Shown: piece after piece, positions 45,481 to 57,689 of the stretch
Layout of the letters: every line of letters begins with the position of its first letter
Position numbering within the stretch: position 1 is the stretch's first letter
DNA from: Odobenus rosmarus divergens
Taxonomy: Eukaryota > Chordata > Mammalia > Carnivora > Odobenidae
NCBI RefSeq assembly: GCF_000321225.1
Contig: NW_004450465.1
Span: 2,814,215-2,878,214 of the forward strand
Direction of reading: 5' to 3'
DNA length: 64,000 nucleotides
Program-made: the position numbers and the translations under genes
The notes under the pieces: generated by a model
Databases searched by the model: none
Seen by the model: only the letters and a program-made list of their open reading frames with translations
Told to the model about the DNA's origin: nothing

Positions 45481-45676
45481 TTAAAAAAGATTTTATTTAT
45501 TTTAGAGAGAGAGTGCGAGAGCAGGGGGAGGGGGAAAGGGAGAGGCAAAGAATCCCAAGCATACTCTGCTTTGAGTGAGGAGCCCAGCTAGGGGCTCAGT
45601 TCTACTACCCATGAGATCATGACCTGAGACAAAATTACAAGTCAGATGCTTAGCTGACTGAGCCACCCAGGCACCC
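45481..45676 (-). mobile_element. SINEC, older subfamily, minus strand
   Basis: TTAAAAAAGATTTTATTTAT, GAGCAGGGGGAGGGGGAAAG, ATGAGATCATGACCTGAGAC, GAGCCACCCAGGCACCCC head. Target duplication CAATTATTTCATATTTTT (45463-45480) and CAATTATTTCACATTTTT (45677-45694), 17 of 18 bases identical. Confidence 0.94.
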
Positions 45677-46330
45677 CAATTATTTCACATTTTTAAAAAA
45701 GATATTTTTGCTGGGTATAGAATTCCATTTCAGTACTTGGAGTATGTGCTCTAGTCCCTTCTAACTTGCATTCTTTTCACTAGGAGTATGCTATAATTAT
45801 CTGGTAAATTATCTTTTTTTTTTTTTTGCATATTATAACCTTATTTTTTTTTTACATAATGACCTCCCTACATGCTTTTAAGATTTTCTCTTTATCATTG
45901 GAATCTCTTTATTAATGTAATCTCATTATGAGGCACTTTAGTTTTCTTCATGTTTCTTATATTGGGATTTTGTTGAATTTCTTAGCACTGCGAATTTATA
46001 GTTTTCATTAAATTTCTGACCATTATTTCTATTACAATTATGATTTCCTCTTCCTGCTTCAGGAACTCCAGTTACCTATATAACAGGCCACTTGAAGTTG
46101 TTTGTCCTAGATCTCACTGATGCTCTTTTCATCTTTTTCTTCAGTCTCTTTTCTGTTTTTCATTTTGAATACTTTCTATTATAATATCACTAAGCTTACT
46201 AATCTAACAGTATGATCCTTTTGGGTCTTGCTTTTAGATTTTGTTAGGCAGGACCAGAACAGCTCTTAGTCTAGGGCTAATTTTCCCCCATTACTAAGGT
46301 AAAACTTTTGAATATATGCTAATAGCCCTG

Positions 46331-47159
46331 AACTATGAGGTTTTTTTTTTTTCTGGTTTGTGGAAATTTTTTTTTTTTTTTGGCAATATATGACCTTTGG
46401 CTATTGTTCCTTCTAATCTCATTGGGTATCCCCACCACCCTGACCTCAGCAGGCCTCAGGTCATTTCCTGATATACAAATGTTGCTCAGCACTCAACTAA
46501 AGACTTATGGTGGACTGTCTGCAGATCTCAAGGGCTCTCATTAAGCCCTGTTCTTTCCAGTACTCTCCTATGCCAACTCTAGCCATTTTGATCTCCTCAG
46601 ACTCAGCTCTGTCTCTTCAACTCAGGGATGATGCTAGCTCCAGCTAATTTTTCCTTCCTCTTCCACATCCTGGAAACTTCTCTGCACAGTGAGGTGGGAC
46701 AATTGTAGATTCATTTCATTTGTTTCTCCTCTTTTAGTGTTCATTGTGTTTCATTACCTGCTGTTCAATGTCTTAAAACAACTGTGTCACACGTTTTGTC
46801 TGGCTTTTTAGTTGTTTCAGGTGGGAGAGTAATTTGGTTCATAACTTTTCATTTCAGCTCACAGTAGAAGTTCTGCAACCCTTCACTTAATTATTTTTTT
46901 AACTCAGTGTTTATTTAAGTAGGAACTCCACTATTATATTTTAAGTGTTTGTGTATTTCCTTCCTTAAGGGATTTGACAGATAATTGAGTGGCTAGAACC
47001 TGAGAGCTAAAACAAAAGATATCATTTCCCAAAATGCAAATGAAGTGCCTCTGAAGTGAGAATGGAAGTCAGTTGGAAATTAGAGTACTCTTTATAAGAA
47101 TTGATGTACTCATCTACATTTATCTACCTATTATGTAAATATTGAGAGACAATTATGCA
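46331..47159. other. Unassigned stretch with poly-T runs
   Basis: T runs at 46341-46352 and 46367-46381. Text near 46690-46870 may continue the old L1-like family. No gene recognised. Confidence 0.35.
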
Positions 47160-47560
47160 ATTCTCATGTTCCTGCATTTCTGACCTTTGTTTTGGACTAT
47201 CTTCTCAAAGATTTTTATATAGCAAACAGCTTGGAAGATAGAGAATCTTCTAGAACAAAAGACAAGATTGTCTATAAGCCTGGTATAAAAAAGATTTCTC
47301 CCACTAGAGCCAAGGTCAGACCTTTTGCTTTATTTCCTTTTTGGCCATTATAAAAGATTCAGGTTCTATAAACTTTCCTGTAAAGCAACCCCCTGTGTGT
47401 GTGGGTGTCATTTGATCCTCTTCTCATTACCTTGTGGGACTTAACTGGCACCAATATTCTGATGTTTATGCTGTTTGCTGTGCCATGAGTAGTAAAGTCT
47501 TTAGTCTCTGACCCAGGAATCTTGTATCTTCTGCCAGCATCCATGAAATTGTGTGAGGCT
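47160..47560 (+). repeat. Probable solo LTR fragment
   Basis: A TATAAAAGATTC box at 47350-47361 is followed by AGTAAAGTCTTTAGTCTCTG (near 47490) and TCTTGTATCTTCTGCCAGCA, the layout of an R-U5 with a degenerate AATAAAG signal. The ends and family are not fixed. The 129-codon minus frame at 47359-47748 runs antisense to it and is probably chance. Confidence 0.45.
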
Positions 47561-49354
47561 AGTTTGTTTGCTTGCAAGGAGGGTAACATACCTCCACATA
47601 TACCAGACTTTTTACAGTTTTGACAGTGATATAGAGCATGTTTACTTAGGCTAAAGGCAATTTGACTATGTTTCCTTATACCAACAAGGTCCAAACTTCC
47701 AGAAAGTGGCAGACATGGAGGGATGAGGAAGATATGGGAGGACTCCAAATGAGTGGCAGCTATGGTATGTCATTGTTCTGTGGCTCATAAGTAAGTAAAG
47801 CATTATTCAAACACCAGGTGGTGTTACTGTATTATACTTATTAAGGAATCTGAGGATATTTGACTTGGAGAAGGGAAGACTCGGCAGGGCAAGATAGCCA
47901 TAATCAACTATGTGAAGAGCTTTGAAATGAAGGGTAGAAATATGTGGTGTGGACAGTTAGTGACATCTAATCCTCTTTCTAATCTTATGAGGGTGCTGCA
48001 CATATAATCAGATGTGACCTTCAATTAGTGGGAAAGGAACTGCTGCCAAAGACAAATCTCATGTGCATATCACCAATAGTCATTCTGTTTAGGATAAGAG
48101 AGGTTAAAATATACAAGTACAAAGGGGAGAATCTCCAACCTTGGGCATAGGGCCATGGTGGGGCTTCTAGGGGTTACTCCTGCTGCCCTGTCCGTATCCC
48201 CTCTGGCCTTATCACTGCAGTGCCAGACTTCTCACACCCTAAGGCTTTTTTTTAGTAGGTGAAAAGTGCCTGAGGCTTTGTTCCATCTCCTCTGCACAGC
48301 AGTCCACAACCATGACTGATGAAAACTGGTGTATAAACCTTCAGCTTCCTCGCCTCTTGGGTTTGGTAACTTCAAAGCACATGTTCTAGCTAACTCTTTG
48401 TGTTCCCAAATGGATTTATGCTTCAGTTATTTACAGCAGAAGGGGGCTCTATGATGCACTGTTTACTTGCTGCCTTCTTTTTCCTGTCTCATCCCCCATT
48501 TCTTCTTCCATTGTTACCGGGATCACCTCCCCGACAAACTCCTTGTACATGACTCCTTTTATCAGGGTCTGTAACCAAACTTAAGCAGGTAAAGGGAAGA
48601 GGATATGGACACATTGGGAAAAAAATCACATTTGTTGTACTGTCCCACTAAAATTTGGACATCAAAAAGAAGGTTGATAATCCCCTCAGTGAGGCTCAGA
48701 CTATATAGTTTAGTGAGCTAAACTATAATGCAGTTATTGGCAAGAGGAATGGGTTTTTTTAAATGTCCCTTAGGACATGTCCCCTTTGAAGGAGAAAAAT
48801 GCCCTGAAAGTCGTGGTGCCGTGCTTGCTCAGGAACATAAAACAGATGTCTTTAAAACCCTATCAGTGAGGCTGGGAGTCCAGAGGGCTTTGAGGGCTCC
48901 AGCCTTGTGCTTTATTTGCTGGCAAGATATTTTAGATTTGCCAGAGCTTCAGGGGTTGCCATAGTATTTGCAAACAAAACTCTGTGGTCAACAGACTCTG
49001 GGGTGGTACAACAATGCTAAGGGAAGTTTGGGGGAAGGCAGGGTACTCTTGCTGGGAAAGTCTTGAAAAATGACATCTTAAAAAGGTCATAGAACACAAA
49101 ACAATGGAACTGGCCGCCTTGCTGATTGGGACAGTCACACCGACTCAGTTCCCTCCCTCCTTTCCTCTTCCAGCCTCTTGTCAGCAGATTTTTCACTATT
49201 CTTCCATAAAGATGGGAAAGAAGGTAAAACCATGAGGAAATTTCCCAGGTGCCACAGATGGTGTGACCAGAGGGATAACGTCCTCTTGAGTCTCTGAAAA
49301 TTAGTTAAATGTTCTGCTGAGTAGTTCAGAACTGCCTGCTATTCTGTCTTCTCT
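47561..49354. other. Unassigned stretch, few repeats
   Basis: No gene or named repeat recognised over about 1.8 kb. Confidence 0.35.
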
Positions 49355-49373
49355 AAAAGATATTAATTGTACA

Positions 49374-49572
49374 CAGGGTGCCTGGGTGACTCAGTCAGTT
49401 AAGTGTCCAACTCTTGGTTTTGGCTCAAGTTGTGATCTCATGGGTCATGAGATCCAGCCCCGAGTCTGACTCTTCACTCTGCGGGGAGTTTGTTTGAAGA
49501 TTCTCTCCCTCTGCCCCTCCCCCAGTCTCTCTCTCGTGCTCTCTCTTTCTCAAATAAATAAATATTTTTTAA
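49374..49572 (+). mobile_element. SINEC, older subfamily, plus strand
   Basis: Head GGGTGCCTGGGTGACTCAGT, GTGATCTCATGGGTCATGAG, CTCTCTCTCGTGCTCTCTCT, CAAATAAATAAATATTTTTT tail. Target duplication AAAAGATATTAATTGTACA (49355-49373) and AAAAGACATTAATTGCACA (from 49573), with two transitions. Confidence 0.94.
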
Positions 49573-49624
49573 AAAAGACATTAATTGCACAAACACTATA
49601 GCACAATTACAAAATGCTGACCTC

Positions 49625-49725
49625 TGCTCCAGATACTGAGGAATATAAAGATGATTAAGGTACAGCTCCTGTCCTCAGGAAGTCACTCACCACTAGGGGA
49701 CACTGTAGAGTGATGAACACAATGA
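49625..49725 (-). repeat. L2 fragment, antisense
   Basis: CCAGATACTGAGGAATATAA, GGTACAGCTCCTGTCCTCAG and GAAGTCACTCACCACTAGGG match reversed L2 3' text. Confidence 0.6.
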
Positions 49726-49824
49726 CAGCAGCACCAGTCATAGCGGTCAGCAGAGGAAGGAGTGGGTAACTTGAGGGTGGGCTGTGTCTTCCTTGAAGGG
49801 CAGGATGGGCCAGTGATAACAGCA

Positions 49825-50020
49825 TCTATTGAACACTTAGTATGTGCCAGGTATCATTCTAAGTATATACATGTATTAACTAATATAAAACTGCACAAGT
49901 ACTATTATTATCCCCAGATGAGTAAACTGAGAAGTTAAGTAACATGCTTAAGGTCACATAGCTAAGCCAGAATTCAGTGCCCCAGGCTACAGTCTTAATG
50001 ACTGCATGATGCTGCAAAAA
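49825..50020 (-). repeat. MIR, antisense, near full length
   Basis: ATTGAACACTTAGTATGTGC, ATTATTATCCCCAGATGAGT, AAACTGAGAAGTTAAGTAAC, TTAAGGTCACATAGCTAAGC follow the reversed MIR order. Confidence 0.85.
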
Positions 50021-50223
50021 ACCATCTCTAGGGCTAAGAATATGAAAAATAGGTGTAGATTAGTGAACTTTAACACATTTTATAGGGCTCTGGTATAGAG
50101 TCTTAGATTTGAGACTAAAATCCAGGATTTCCCAGTGACATTAGAGTCCTTAAGCAAAATGACCACAAAGTTCCTATTTCAGGAAACTGTGCTTCTAGAA
50201 CCTGTTTAGAAATTCCTCTTCTC

Positions 50224-50423
50224 GGGGCGCCTGGGTGGCTCAGTTGGTTAAGCGACTGCCTTCAGCTCAGGTCATGGTCCTGGAGTTCTGGGTTCGGGTC
50301 CAGCGTTGGGCTCTCTGCTCAGCGGGGAGTCTGCTTCTCCCTCTGACCCTCCCTCCTCTCATGTGCTCTCTCTATCTCTTATTCTCTCTCTCAAATAAAT
50401 AAATAAAATCTTAAAAAAAAAAA
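50224..50423 (+). mobile_element. SINEC, full length, plus strand, clean insertion
   Basis: Head GGGGCGCCTGGGTGGCTCAG, TCATGGTCCTGGAGTTCTGG, TCTCTATCTCTTATTCTCTC, CAAATAAATAAATAAAATCT tail and A run. Perfect 16-bp target duplication AGAAATTCCTCTTCTC at 50208-50223 and 50424-50439. Confidence 0.96.
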
Positions 50424-50578
50424 AGAAATTCCTCTTCTCTCAAAGATGGTGACTAGGGTTCAGGCAGGCTGTCAGAGGTTTATGCATTAAAATGCAAACA
50501 AGACAGGATCCTAAGAGTATAAAGAGCCATAATTTTAGTCCACAAGGCTTCCCAGAGCCAGATCATTGTCATTATCTT

Positions 50579-50709
50579 TTTTTTAAAGTAGGCTCCATGC
50601 CCAGTGTGGAACCCAACACAGGGCTTGAACTCACGACCCTTGAGATCAAGATCTGAGTTGAGATCAAGAGTCAGATACTCAACTGACTGAGTCACTCAGG
50701 CACCACCCC
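50579..50709 (-). mobile_element. Short SINEC-type element, minus strand
   Basis: TTTTTTTAAAGTAGGCTCCA, CAGGGCTTGAACTCACGACC, GAGATCAAGATCTGAGTTGA, CTGAGTCACTCAGGCACC head. ATTATCTT flanks both ends (50571 and 50711). The segment GAGATCAAGA occurs twice internally. Confidence 0.85.
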
Positions 50710-53159
50710 TTATTATCTTGATCAAGATCATTATCTTGAAAATGGGGACCCTTGAGAGCTTTGGAACAGAAGAGTCCCAAATAGGACCTAGTGTGCTAGG
50801 GCTGGCCTGAGGCAGGGCCAGGAAGAAGCCATTTTGCGGAAGGAAAATGCCTAGAAAGAGTGAGTGTATATCTAATCCAGAATGAACTTTCTGACAATGG
50901 AGAAATTGGGTGGACCTGAAGCAAGAGGAGCCTTGGTAAGAGCAAAACAGAAATGACTGGGAAAATGGGCTTCTAGCACGTAGGTGGTGAGGACTATGAC
51001 TTGGCTTACTTCAATTTCAACAAGAAGACCTGGGCCAGGGTGGGAAAGAGTCTTCTCCTTCAGGACCATGGAGGAGCTAAAGGAATGACCTCATCTTTGC
51101 CATAGGCATGGAAGTTGGGTGTGCTGGCCGGCAGGACAGTAGCCTGGAGGGTAGGGGTCTTGTGCCTGGCAGGAAGAAGGAAAACAGGGAGAGCCTAGAT
51201 AGACCTGTTTAAATGTTTAAACTGAAGCCAAGCTACTGAGTGATGTGCCACAGTGTTCAACTGTTCTCACCATGAAATTTGCTCAGCTATGTCAGAGTTC
51301 ATTTGGGATCTTGAGCTGACAGTGTATGCTGGACTTTAAAAGGCTAGATCCAGAGAGGAGAGGAAGAGGGGCAAATTGGGCCTCCACATGCTTGTTAATA
51401 GAGAATCCCTCCTTCCCACCTTCCCTCCCTCCTTTCATTAAAAATAAAGTAAGAAATGCACATAATTTTAAAGGACACAGAGTAAGATTAGTTAGGAGAA
51501 AAGCAGCAAATTGTATAATGTGACTGCCTGGGGAGGAGCTTTGGGGGTCTGACTCTAAAATACAGACTTTCAACCAATCCTGTTTATTTTGGCTATCTTG
51601 TTCAGCCCCTCTTTCTATAGATACTGCTAATTTCTAAAATTTTTGAGGATTTGTTGGCACAAATCAAATTGTTTCTCAGCTTTCTGGTTTAGGGAATACA
51701 TTCATGTATTTTCTGTCTTCCAACATTTTGCTCTTAATTCCTTCTCTCATGGACTACTGGCCTTTTAGATTTATGTCTTAAGAAAAAAGTAACCTTCTGG
51801 CATTTTTAGGGGTGTTTTGGGAGGAGAAGAAAGTACGTAGCTGTATTCCATCTGCAGATTTTGTCAGAAGTCACTTACCCCCATTTTTTTTAAATCTTTA
51901 TTTGGTGACTATGAAAAATCAACTGTAGAAGTCAATACAGGTGAGATGTAGGTTCAGTTGGGCGTCTTTATGGCTGGTCAGTCTGTATCAGCGTCTTATC
52001 CCATGACCAGGGACCCATTGTTTGTGCTAGTCACAATGCTTTTAGCTGATCTTGGTTTCAAAAGAGGTATTAAATCAGATGGGAGGTGAGAGTGCAGAAA
52101 TCAGATCACCTCATCAACTTTTAGAGACAAATAGTGAATCCCTAGACTCTCTTGTACTTTGAAGCAAGCTTTTCCCTACTGATTTTCTGGATCCATACCT
52201 GAAGATTCATATCATCAAAGGGACAAGCCATGGAATCTCCAGGATGTAGAAGAGCAGGGGTGAAGCTATCCATTGGATATATGCCTCCAGCTGAGGGCAG
52301 AGGCCCAACAAGAACCTCGCTTCCCACACTGTTAACCGATTCTCTGTTATCACCAAGGAAAAGCCAATGAGAGGTGACAAGAAAGAAGTTTTGCTTCAAT
52401 ATATTGGAGAGGGCAGAAATTCTCATCTGTGTGCTGATAGGAACTTAGGGAAAGGAAGAAAATGCCCTTACCCTTCACATTTTCTATAACTGATGGCTCC
52501 TTGCTTGGGGACACAAATATACTTGAGCAAGGATGACATCATGTGCCCTGAGGGGTCTTAGTCCATCGTGGACTCTGGGTGGTGAGTCTGCAGGTCCCAC
52601 AGGCATAGGATCCAAGATTGTGGCAAGGAGGGAGAGAAGAGTACAGATGCCAAAGGAAAACTTGCCTAGTTTCCCAGGTGTGTAGACAGTTGATGGGCCC
52701 TACTGGATATCCATACTGCCAGGGCAAGAAAGCTTTTCTTGGGGGCAGTGGCATAGTGAGTTGGCTCATGGCTTAAAGGAGTGGAGCCCCAGGAAGCAGC
52801 ATTTGGAACACAGCTTCTCTGGACGCTAGCATTCCTTGCTTGTCTTAGCATCTCATGCCATTGCCCCACTTTAGAGCTTTCATTGCCAAGACTTGGAACA
52901 GTTTAGGATTGCCCCTTCTCAGAATTTGTCAAACTTTCTCCACAGCCACCAGGAAGTTCAAACAAGAGTGTCCATAGGAGCTGGAGCTGAAATTACCTAG
53001 GACTTTTCCTCCACTCTCTGAGGTCATTCCAGAGATTTGGGATAACATTTTCCACGGAGTAGCAGACTTGAGGAACAACCGAGGGTGCTAGTTAAAAGTG
53101 AAAATCCCAGATTTTTCCAAATAGAATTTCTTCAGTTAGAGGAGGCACGCCTGGCCATC
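50710..53159. other. Unassigned stretch, few repeats
   Basis: About 2.4 kb without a recognised gene or named repeat. A purine-rich part lies near 51340-51370 and its pyrimidine counterpart near 51405-51435. Confidence 0.35.
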
Positions 53160-53447
53160 TTCATTTCTTAAAAACAAAGTTCTCAGTTATTCTTATACAT
53201 GTTAAGCATTTGAGAAACTTTAGGCTGATCCCAACTTGATAAGATTCACATACTTTTTGGGCTTCTTCCTGCAAGATTTAATCCAGGGCATCTGGAATGG
53301 AGTGTGGGAATTTGTATTTTCAGCAGGTATCCCAGGTGATTCTTATCAGAAAAGTTGGAGAAACCCTAGGCTAAGGGATGTGGGAGTGATGACTGGCCCA
53401 GGGCTTCTCGATTTGGCTAATCCTCAGAATTACCCGAGGAGTTAAGG
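53160..53447. repeat. Possible hAT-type (MER-like) DNA repeat
   Basis: CCCAGGTGATTCTTATCAGA and CTTCTCGATTTGGCTAATCC recall the motifs of short non-autonomous hAT elements such as MER20. Tentative. Confidence 0.3.
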
Positions 53448-53449
53448 TA

Positions 53450-53941
53450 CATCCAGGTATCCCTTACTTTTCGAAAGTTTGTGTTACACTACTTTGCTTT
53501 TATGAAAGACCTTCATTAGTACTGTACCTGTTTTTGCTAACTGAAAGAAATCCAAAGATGATTTGTACTTTTTATGATGAAAAGCAAAAAGAGCGTCCAG
53601 CATTTGCTTTGCGGGCAAGTCCTTATATGGGCGCGCACTCTTAGCCATGAGAGTGGCTCCGCCAAGCGGCTGGCCTGGGAACTACACTTCACGTCTCCGC
53701 ATCAAGCTGCCAGAGCTTGGGACTCTGGGGGCATCTGTCCTTGATCTCTATTTATTTTGTGCATCCGTTAGCAAACTGTGTCCTAAGGTATCAGAAAGGC
53801 CTAAGAGAGGTTATTTTTGGATCTTGGCACTAAAAAGTTTTTCCTTCTAAATTAACGGTAGTTGCTTCTTCACTTTGTGCCATTTTGGCTTACCAGAGAT
53901 GTCACTGGAATGTTCCACTTTTGGATAGTGGGGGAAACATG
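53450..53941. mobile_element. Non-autonomous DNA transposon with imperfect terminal inverted repeats
   Basis: Left end CAGGTATCCCTTACTTTTCG (from 53454) pairs with the reverse complement of the right end, CATGTTTCCCCCACTATCCA (down from 53941). About 18 of 25 bases agree. A TA dinucleotide flanks both ends (53448-53449 and 53942-53943), the target site of Tc1/mariner-type elements. CpG dinucleotides are frequent inside for this region (GGGCGCGC, CACGTCTCCGC). No transposase frame is visible. Confidence 0.6.
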
Positions 53942-54169
53942 TACACCTAGCCCACTCCTGATGACTGATTCAGTAGGTTCTTAGCATATAATTATAATTA
54001 TTATGCACACATCTGGGCTAGAAACGCCATCTCTGCCCTCCTTCCAGCTGGTCTGATTGCCATGAATTGCAGAAGTAGATTTTTCCACCAGCAGGAAGCA
54101 TTTGAAAGGAGCTTCTTTTCCCTTCTGGAGCAGATGTTCACTCAAGAAACAACGATGGCGGCTTCACAT
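53942..54169. other. Unassigned non-coding stretch
   Basis: No gene or named repeat recognised. Confidence 0.3.
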
Positions 54170-54372
54170 CAATTTACAGTTCACGTAGCACTTTTGCATG
54201 CTTTATCTAATTTGATTGTCACATTGTAGGGTTATGAGGTAGATATTTTCATTCTGTTACTCTGCGGATGAGGAGCATGAGGCTCAGAGAGGTTCAATAA
54301 CCTGCCCAAGGTCCCACAGCTTGCGCATATGTGTGGGAGCAGCTCTTTGTCTCTAGTCCCATTTAAACAAGT
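54170..54372 (-). repeat. MIR, antisense
   Basis: GTAGCACTTTTGCATGCTTT, GGGTTATGAGGTAGATATTT, GGCTCAGAGAGGTTCAATAA, CCTGCCCAAGGTCCCACAGC follow the reversed MIR order. Confidence 0.85.
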
Positions 54373-57300
54373 GGATGAGGCAGGAAAGTTAACAAAGGAG
54401 CATTTGCCCAAGGGATTGTGGTGACATTGATGTGGGTCTCATCTGTGGGTGAAAGGCCAGCTGCGGCTTGGACAGAGAAGAGGAGGAAACAGTTATGATG
54501 CTAATATGCTTGCTTTTATTTGCTCCTGGGCCACTGGTAGCCTTCGGTGGGATGTTCCCTTTGAAGTCTCCCACCTCCCTGTCTTCCACTTCCATGACCA
54601 CTCTGCTATGGCTAGACTGAGGCCACACTGCAGCCCTTGACCGAGGACAGGGGGAGTTGGGGCTGCACAGACCATTTTTCTTTATACAAAGGATGCTGGC
54701 CTTTTGGGGACTAATCCTTGATGTCATTAGCACCAGTGGACATGGCCAAGTGGATCTACCCTCCCTGACCATAACAACAGTGATCTAATAATCACTGACA
54801 TTTCACAACTTGTCAGACACTCCGGGAAGTTGGCAAGCTTTGGGAGAGGTGGACTTCTTTTTTCCTGTGGCTCATCATTAGAACCCACACCAAACAACTG
54901 CTAGATCAGTATTTATTAACAGGAACAGGGACTCTGAGCAAGGCCCCGTGCTAGGGCCTCACTTATCTAGACCAAGGGATAAGAAGACCCTCTAATCCAC
55001 ATGACAGAGACTTGGTCACATTGGCCCCTGCCTCACACTCTTATTCACAGGAGAGCAACCGCATCCATCCCAGCCAGGGAGGTCCTGGGGAGAAGCAAAA
55101 GGTTCAGAGAAGAAAGAGCAACAGGGGCCTCAACACCCTTTGCCAGGTCCATGCTTGTGACCCGAGTATAATTTGCTTGTCGTTGTAATGAAGAAGAAAA
55201 CAAGAGTGAAGGGTGAAATGTGAGGACGAGCCGGCTGCAGAGTGATCCAAGAGTGGCTGGCTCCCTGGAAGGTTTGATTGTATTGGCCTGCATTTCTTTG
55301 GCTGCCAACGTATTTGGATCCAAAAATGGCATGGGATTGCTGGCACTAGAATTCTCCTTACCACACGCTGGGAAATAATCCCAAACTGTTGGAGCAAAAT
55401 GTGAGGGTGAGCTTTGGCTAGGTAAGGGGTAGAAGGAGCAGAAGGGTGGAGGGCAGGGAAGGAATTCAGAGTCAGGAAGAAATAATATTTGTTTTCCCAT
55501 CCCTTTCATCAGTGAAGTCACCGGCCCCCTGAGCTGGCATGACAAAGGGAAGAATGAAGGTAGAGGGAGAAAAAGAGAGTGCAAGTGAAGGAAAGAAATC
55601 TGTGGTAAGGAAGCTGACCCTGAGGAAACAGGGGGAGACGGTTGTGGCTCAGCACTTCTGGGCGTGTGCATGCGGGCGTGTGCATGCGTGCGTGTACACA
55701 CGCACACACACAACACGCACACCCCTCTTTGCCATTTCCAAGTTAGCCAAGAATTCATTTTTAGATTGCTCGTCTTAACCAACCTCTTTTAAAGTATAAT
55801 CACCATTAAAAACATTTTTTTTTTTTTTTGCCTTTATGAGTTTTTTTTCTTAAACCACACTAATGTTATTTGGACCACATTAATAGCTAATTTCATGTTT
55901 ACTTATTTTTCTCCCTCATAGCCCCACTGTTGACCTCTAATTGAGCATAAATACCTTTCATGGGCAGAGAAAGTATTGTTTCATTTGTTTCCTACTCTGC
56001 ACCCCGGAGCACCATGCATGCTCCTCTGCATGGACCATGGGCTTCATAAATGCCTAATTGGCTACATCTTCATAGGAAGGAAGGATCCATGGCTTTCCTG
56101 GGTGGCGTCAACAAGTAGCTGGTCGAGGCCAGGGTCCAGCTGCCATTCTGCCAGTGTGAGCCTTGCTTTGCATTCCAGAATGTTCAGCCCACTTTGCGTT
56201 CACCTGGTCCCACAAGGTTCAGCATCTTGTCTCATCATGACAGTCCCAATCTGGCATGGCGGAGCTTGGAACCCTGCACTAGGACTGCCCTGGAGATGCC
56301 CTTTCCAGGCCTGTGTTCTCAGTGATACTGTGTTCTCACGCAGTACTTCTGGTACTTCTGGTACTTCCACTAATCTGACTTCCTTGGCTGGGGCCCAGTG
56401 AAGGCTTCTGTAACCCTGTTTTCTGAGCTAAGGGAAGTCATATTATGGCAAGGATCCTGTGAAACAAGAATGCCCGACTACTCTTTGAAAAGAATTTCAG
56501 AAAATTCTGAGTCAAGCTTGCCATCTGCTGAAACTTTTTTTTCCCCCTCCAGCCCCACCCACATTGATTAATGAGATTTCTAATCCTCTCAGAAGCACAT
56601 CCCAGTCTCCTCTCCATCTCCTAAGGGAGAGGGAACGTACACCTGGTTGCAGTCATGCCTGCTTGGAGTTTCCACCCCCAAGGACCCCTAAGGAAACCTA
56701 ACAGAAGGTAAATGAAAGGAGAAGCTCAGGCAACTGGATCCTTAGAGGCTTGCCACTGAAATTCTCTTAACCCAGGAGAGGGCCGAGGCCCCGTGTTGGT
56801 ACCTCTACAGACGACATGGAAGGACAAGGGTTATTGGTTCTGGGAAATGAAAAATCCCAATGCTGCTGGGAGGAAACTGAGTCAGCTTGGCCAGAATGCT
56901 GCTCCTAGAGATTCTGGCTCAGGAGGGCTAAGGCCCAGCTGGGAATGTGATGCAGAAAATCTAAGGACTGTACTTTCAGAAACCCAACATTTGTAAATCC
57001 CAAGGCCAGACGTTGGTCCTTGGCACGTTTTGTCACCCTCACTGCCATCATCACCACCATGTGGGGAATATTTATTGTCTAATGGCCCAGGTTCAACTCA
57101 CTGCAAAGGTAGCACATTCCTCACCAGACCACATGCATTTCCAGGGCCCCCAGGACCTGCAAGATACTTGTATGGTGTGTGCACCTGAAATATAGTAGTG
57201 AGACTGAGGAACTTAAAATTTCATTTTATTGCTTTCTAACTTATTTGAGTTTAAATATAAATAGCTACATGAGTCCAGAGTCTAGCATGTGGCATAGGAC

Positions 57301-57689
57301 AGAATTACAGGCAGGGAGGAAGAACTTGATCAGCTCCTGGCTTTTGATCAGATCACCGTTTCCAAAATGAACCCCATTGGAAAATACCAAATCTAATCGC
57401 TGAGAGAATCTGGACAAACACCTAAGATAACTTGGATGATATGTGAGAATTGACCGCTTCTCCCACTCCTCCCTGTACACAGCATGGTACTGACCTTGAC
57501 AATCACCAACCTGCTTCCACTCATGGAGCTCTTGTATTAGAAGGGGTTATGCTGCCTTTTCCAGTAGTCCTAGGAGAGCAAGGCTGGGACTTTGTACCCT
57601 GAGAATGGGGGAAATTGAGTGTGATAATGAAGCCAACCCTTGGGGCTACTATAGCTGATTTATCTGACTGATCCCCAGCAACATGGTAC
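54373..57689. other. Repeat-poor stretch, no gene recognised
   Basis: The longest interval (about 3.3 kb) without a recognised mobile element. It holds the longest open frame of the window (55045-55782, minus, 245 codons), but that frame is proline- and serine-rich, has no domain, crosses a CA microsatellite near its start and overlaps frames on both strands. The plus frame 55976-56401 (141 codons) is likewise featureless. Undetected exons or conserved non-coding elements cannot be excluded. Confidence 0.35.
55667..55724. repeat. (GT/CA) and (GC) mixed microsatellite
   Basis: GTGTGCATGCGGGCGTGTGC followed by CACACGCACACACACAACAC: alternating purine-pyrimidine on both halves, a Z-DNA-prone composition. 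Confidence 0.85.

Larger units (their letters stand above)
42554..46330 (-). repeat. Old L1 tract, antisense, with several nested insertions
   Basis: Plus-strand text reads as reversed L1: TTATTGGCATAAAGTTGATC, GAGGTTCTTCAATTTTATTG, TCCATTGTGGTCAGAGGAAT, GTTAGGTCAAGCTGATAGTG, ATTTATATTTAATGTGACTA, then an older L1M-like part (TTCAGGAACTCCAGTTACCT). Inserted into it are SINEs (42870-43073, 45481-45676), an L1 tail (43325-43385) and two LTRs (43965-44450, 44655-44992). Confidence 0.75.

Noticed and set aside
55045..55782. Longest open frame of the window (245 codons, minus)
   Set aside because: It crosses a CA/GT microsatellite near its N-terminus, is rich in proline, serine and leucine, has no recognisable domain and overlaps other frames on both strands.
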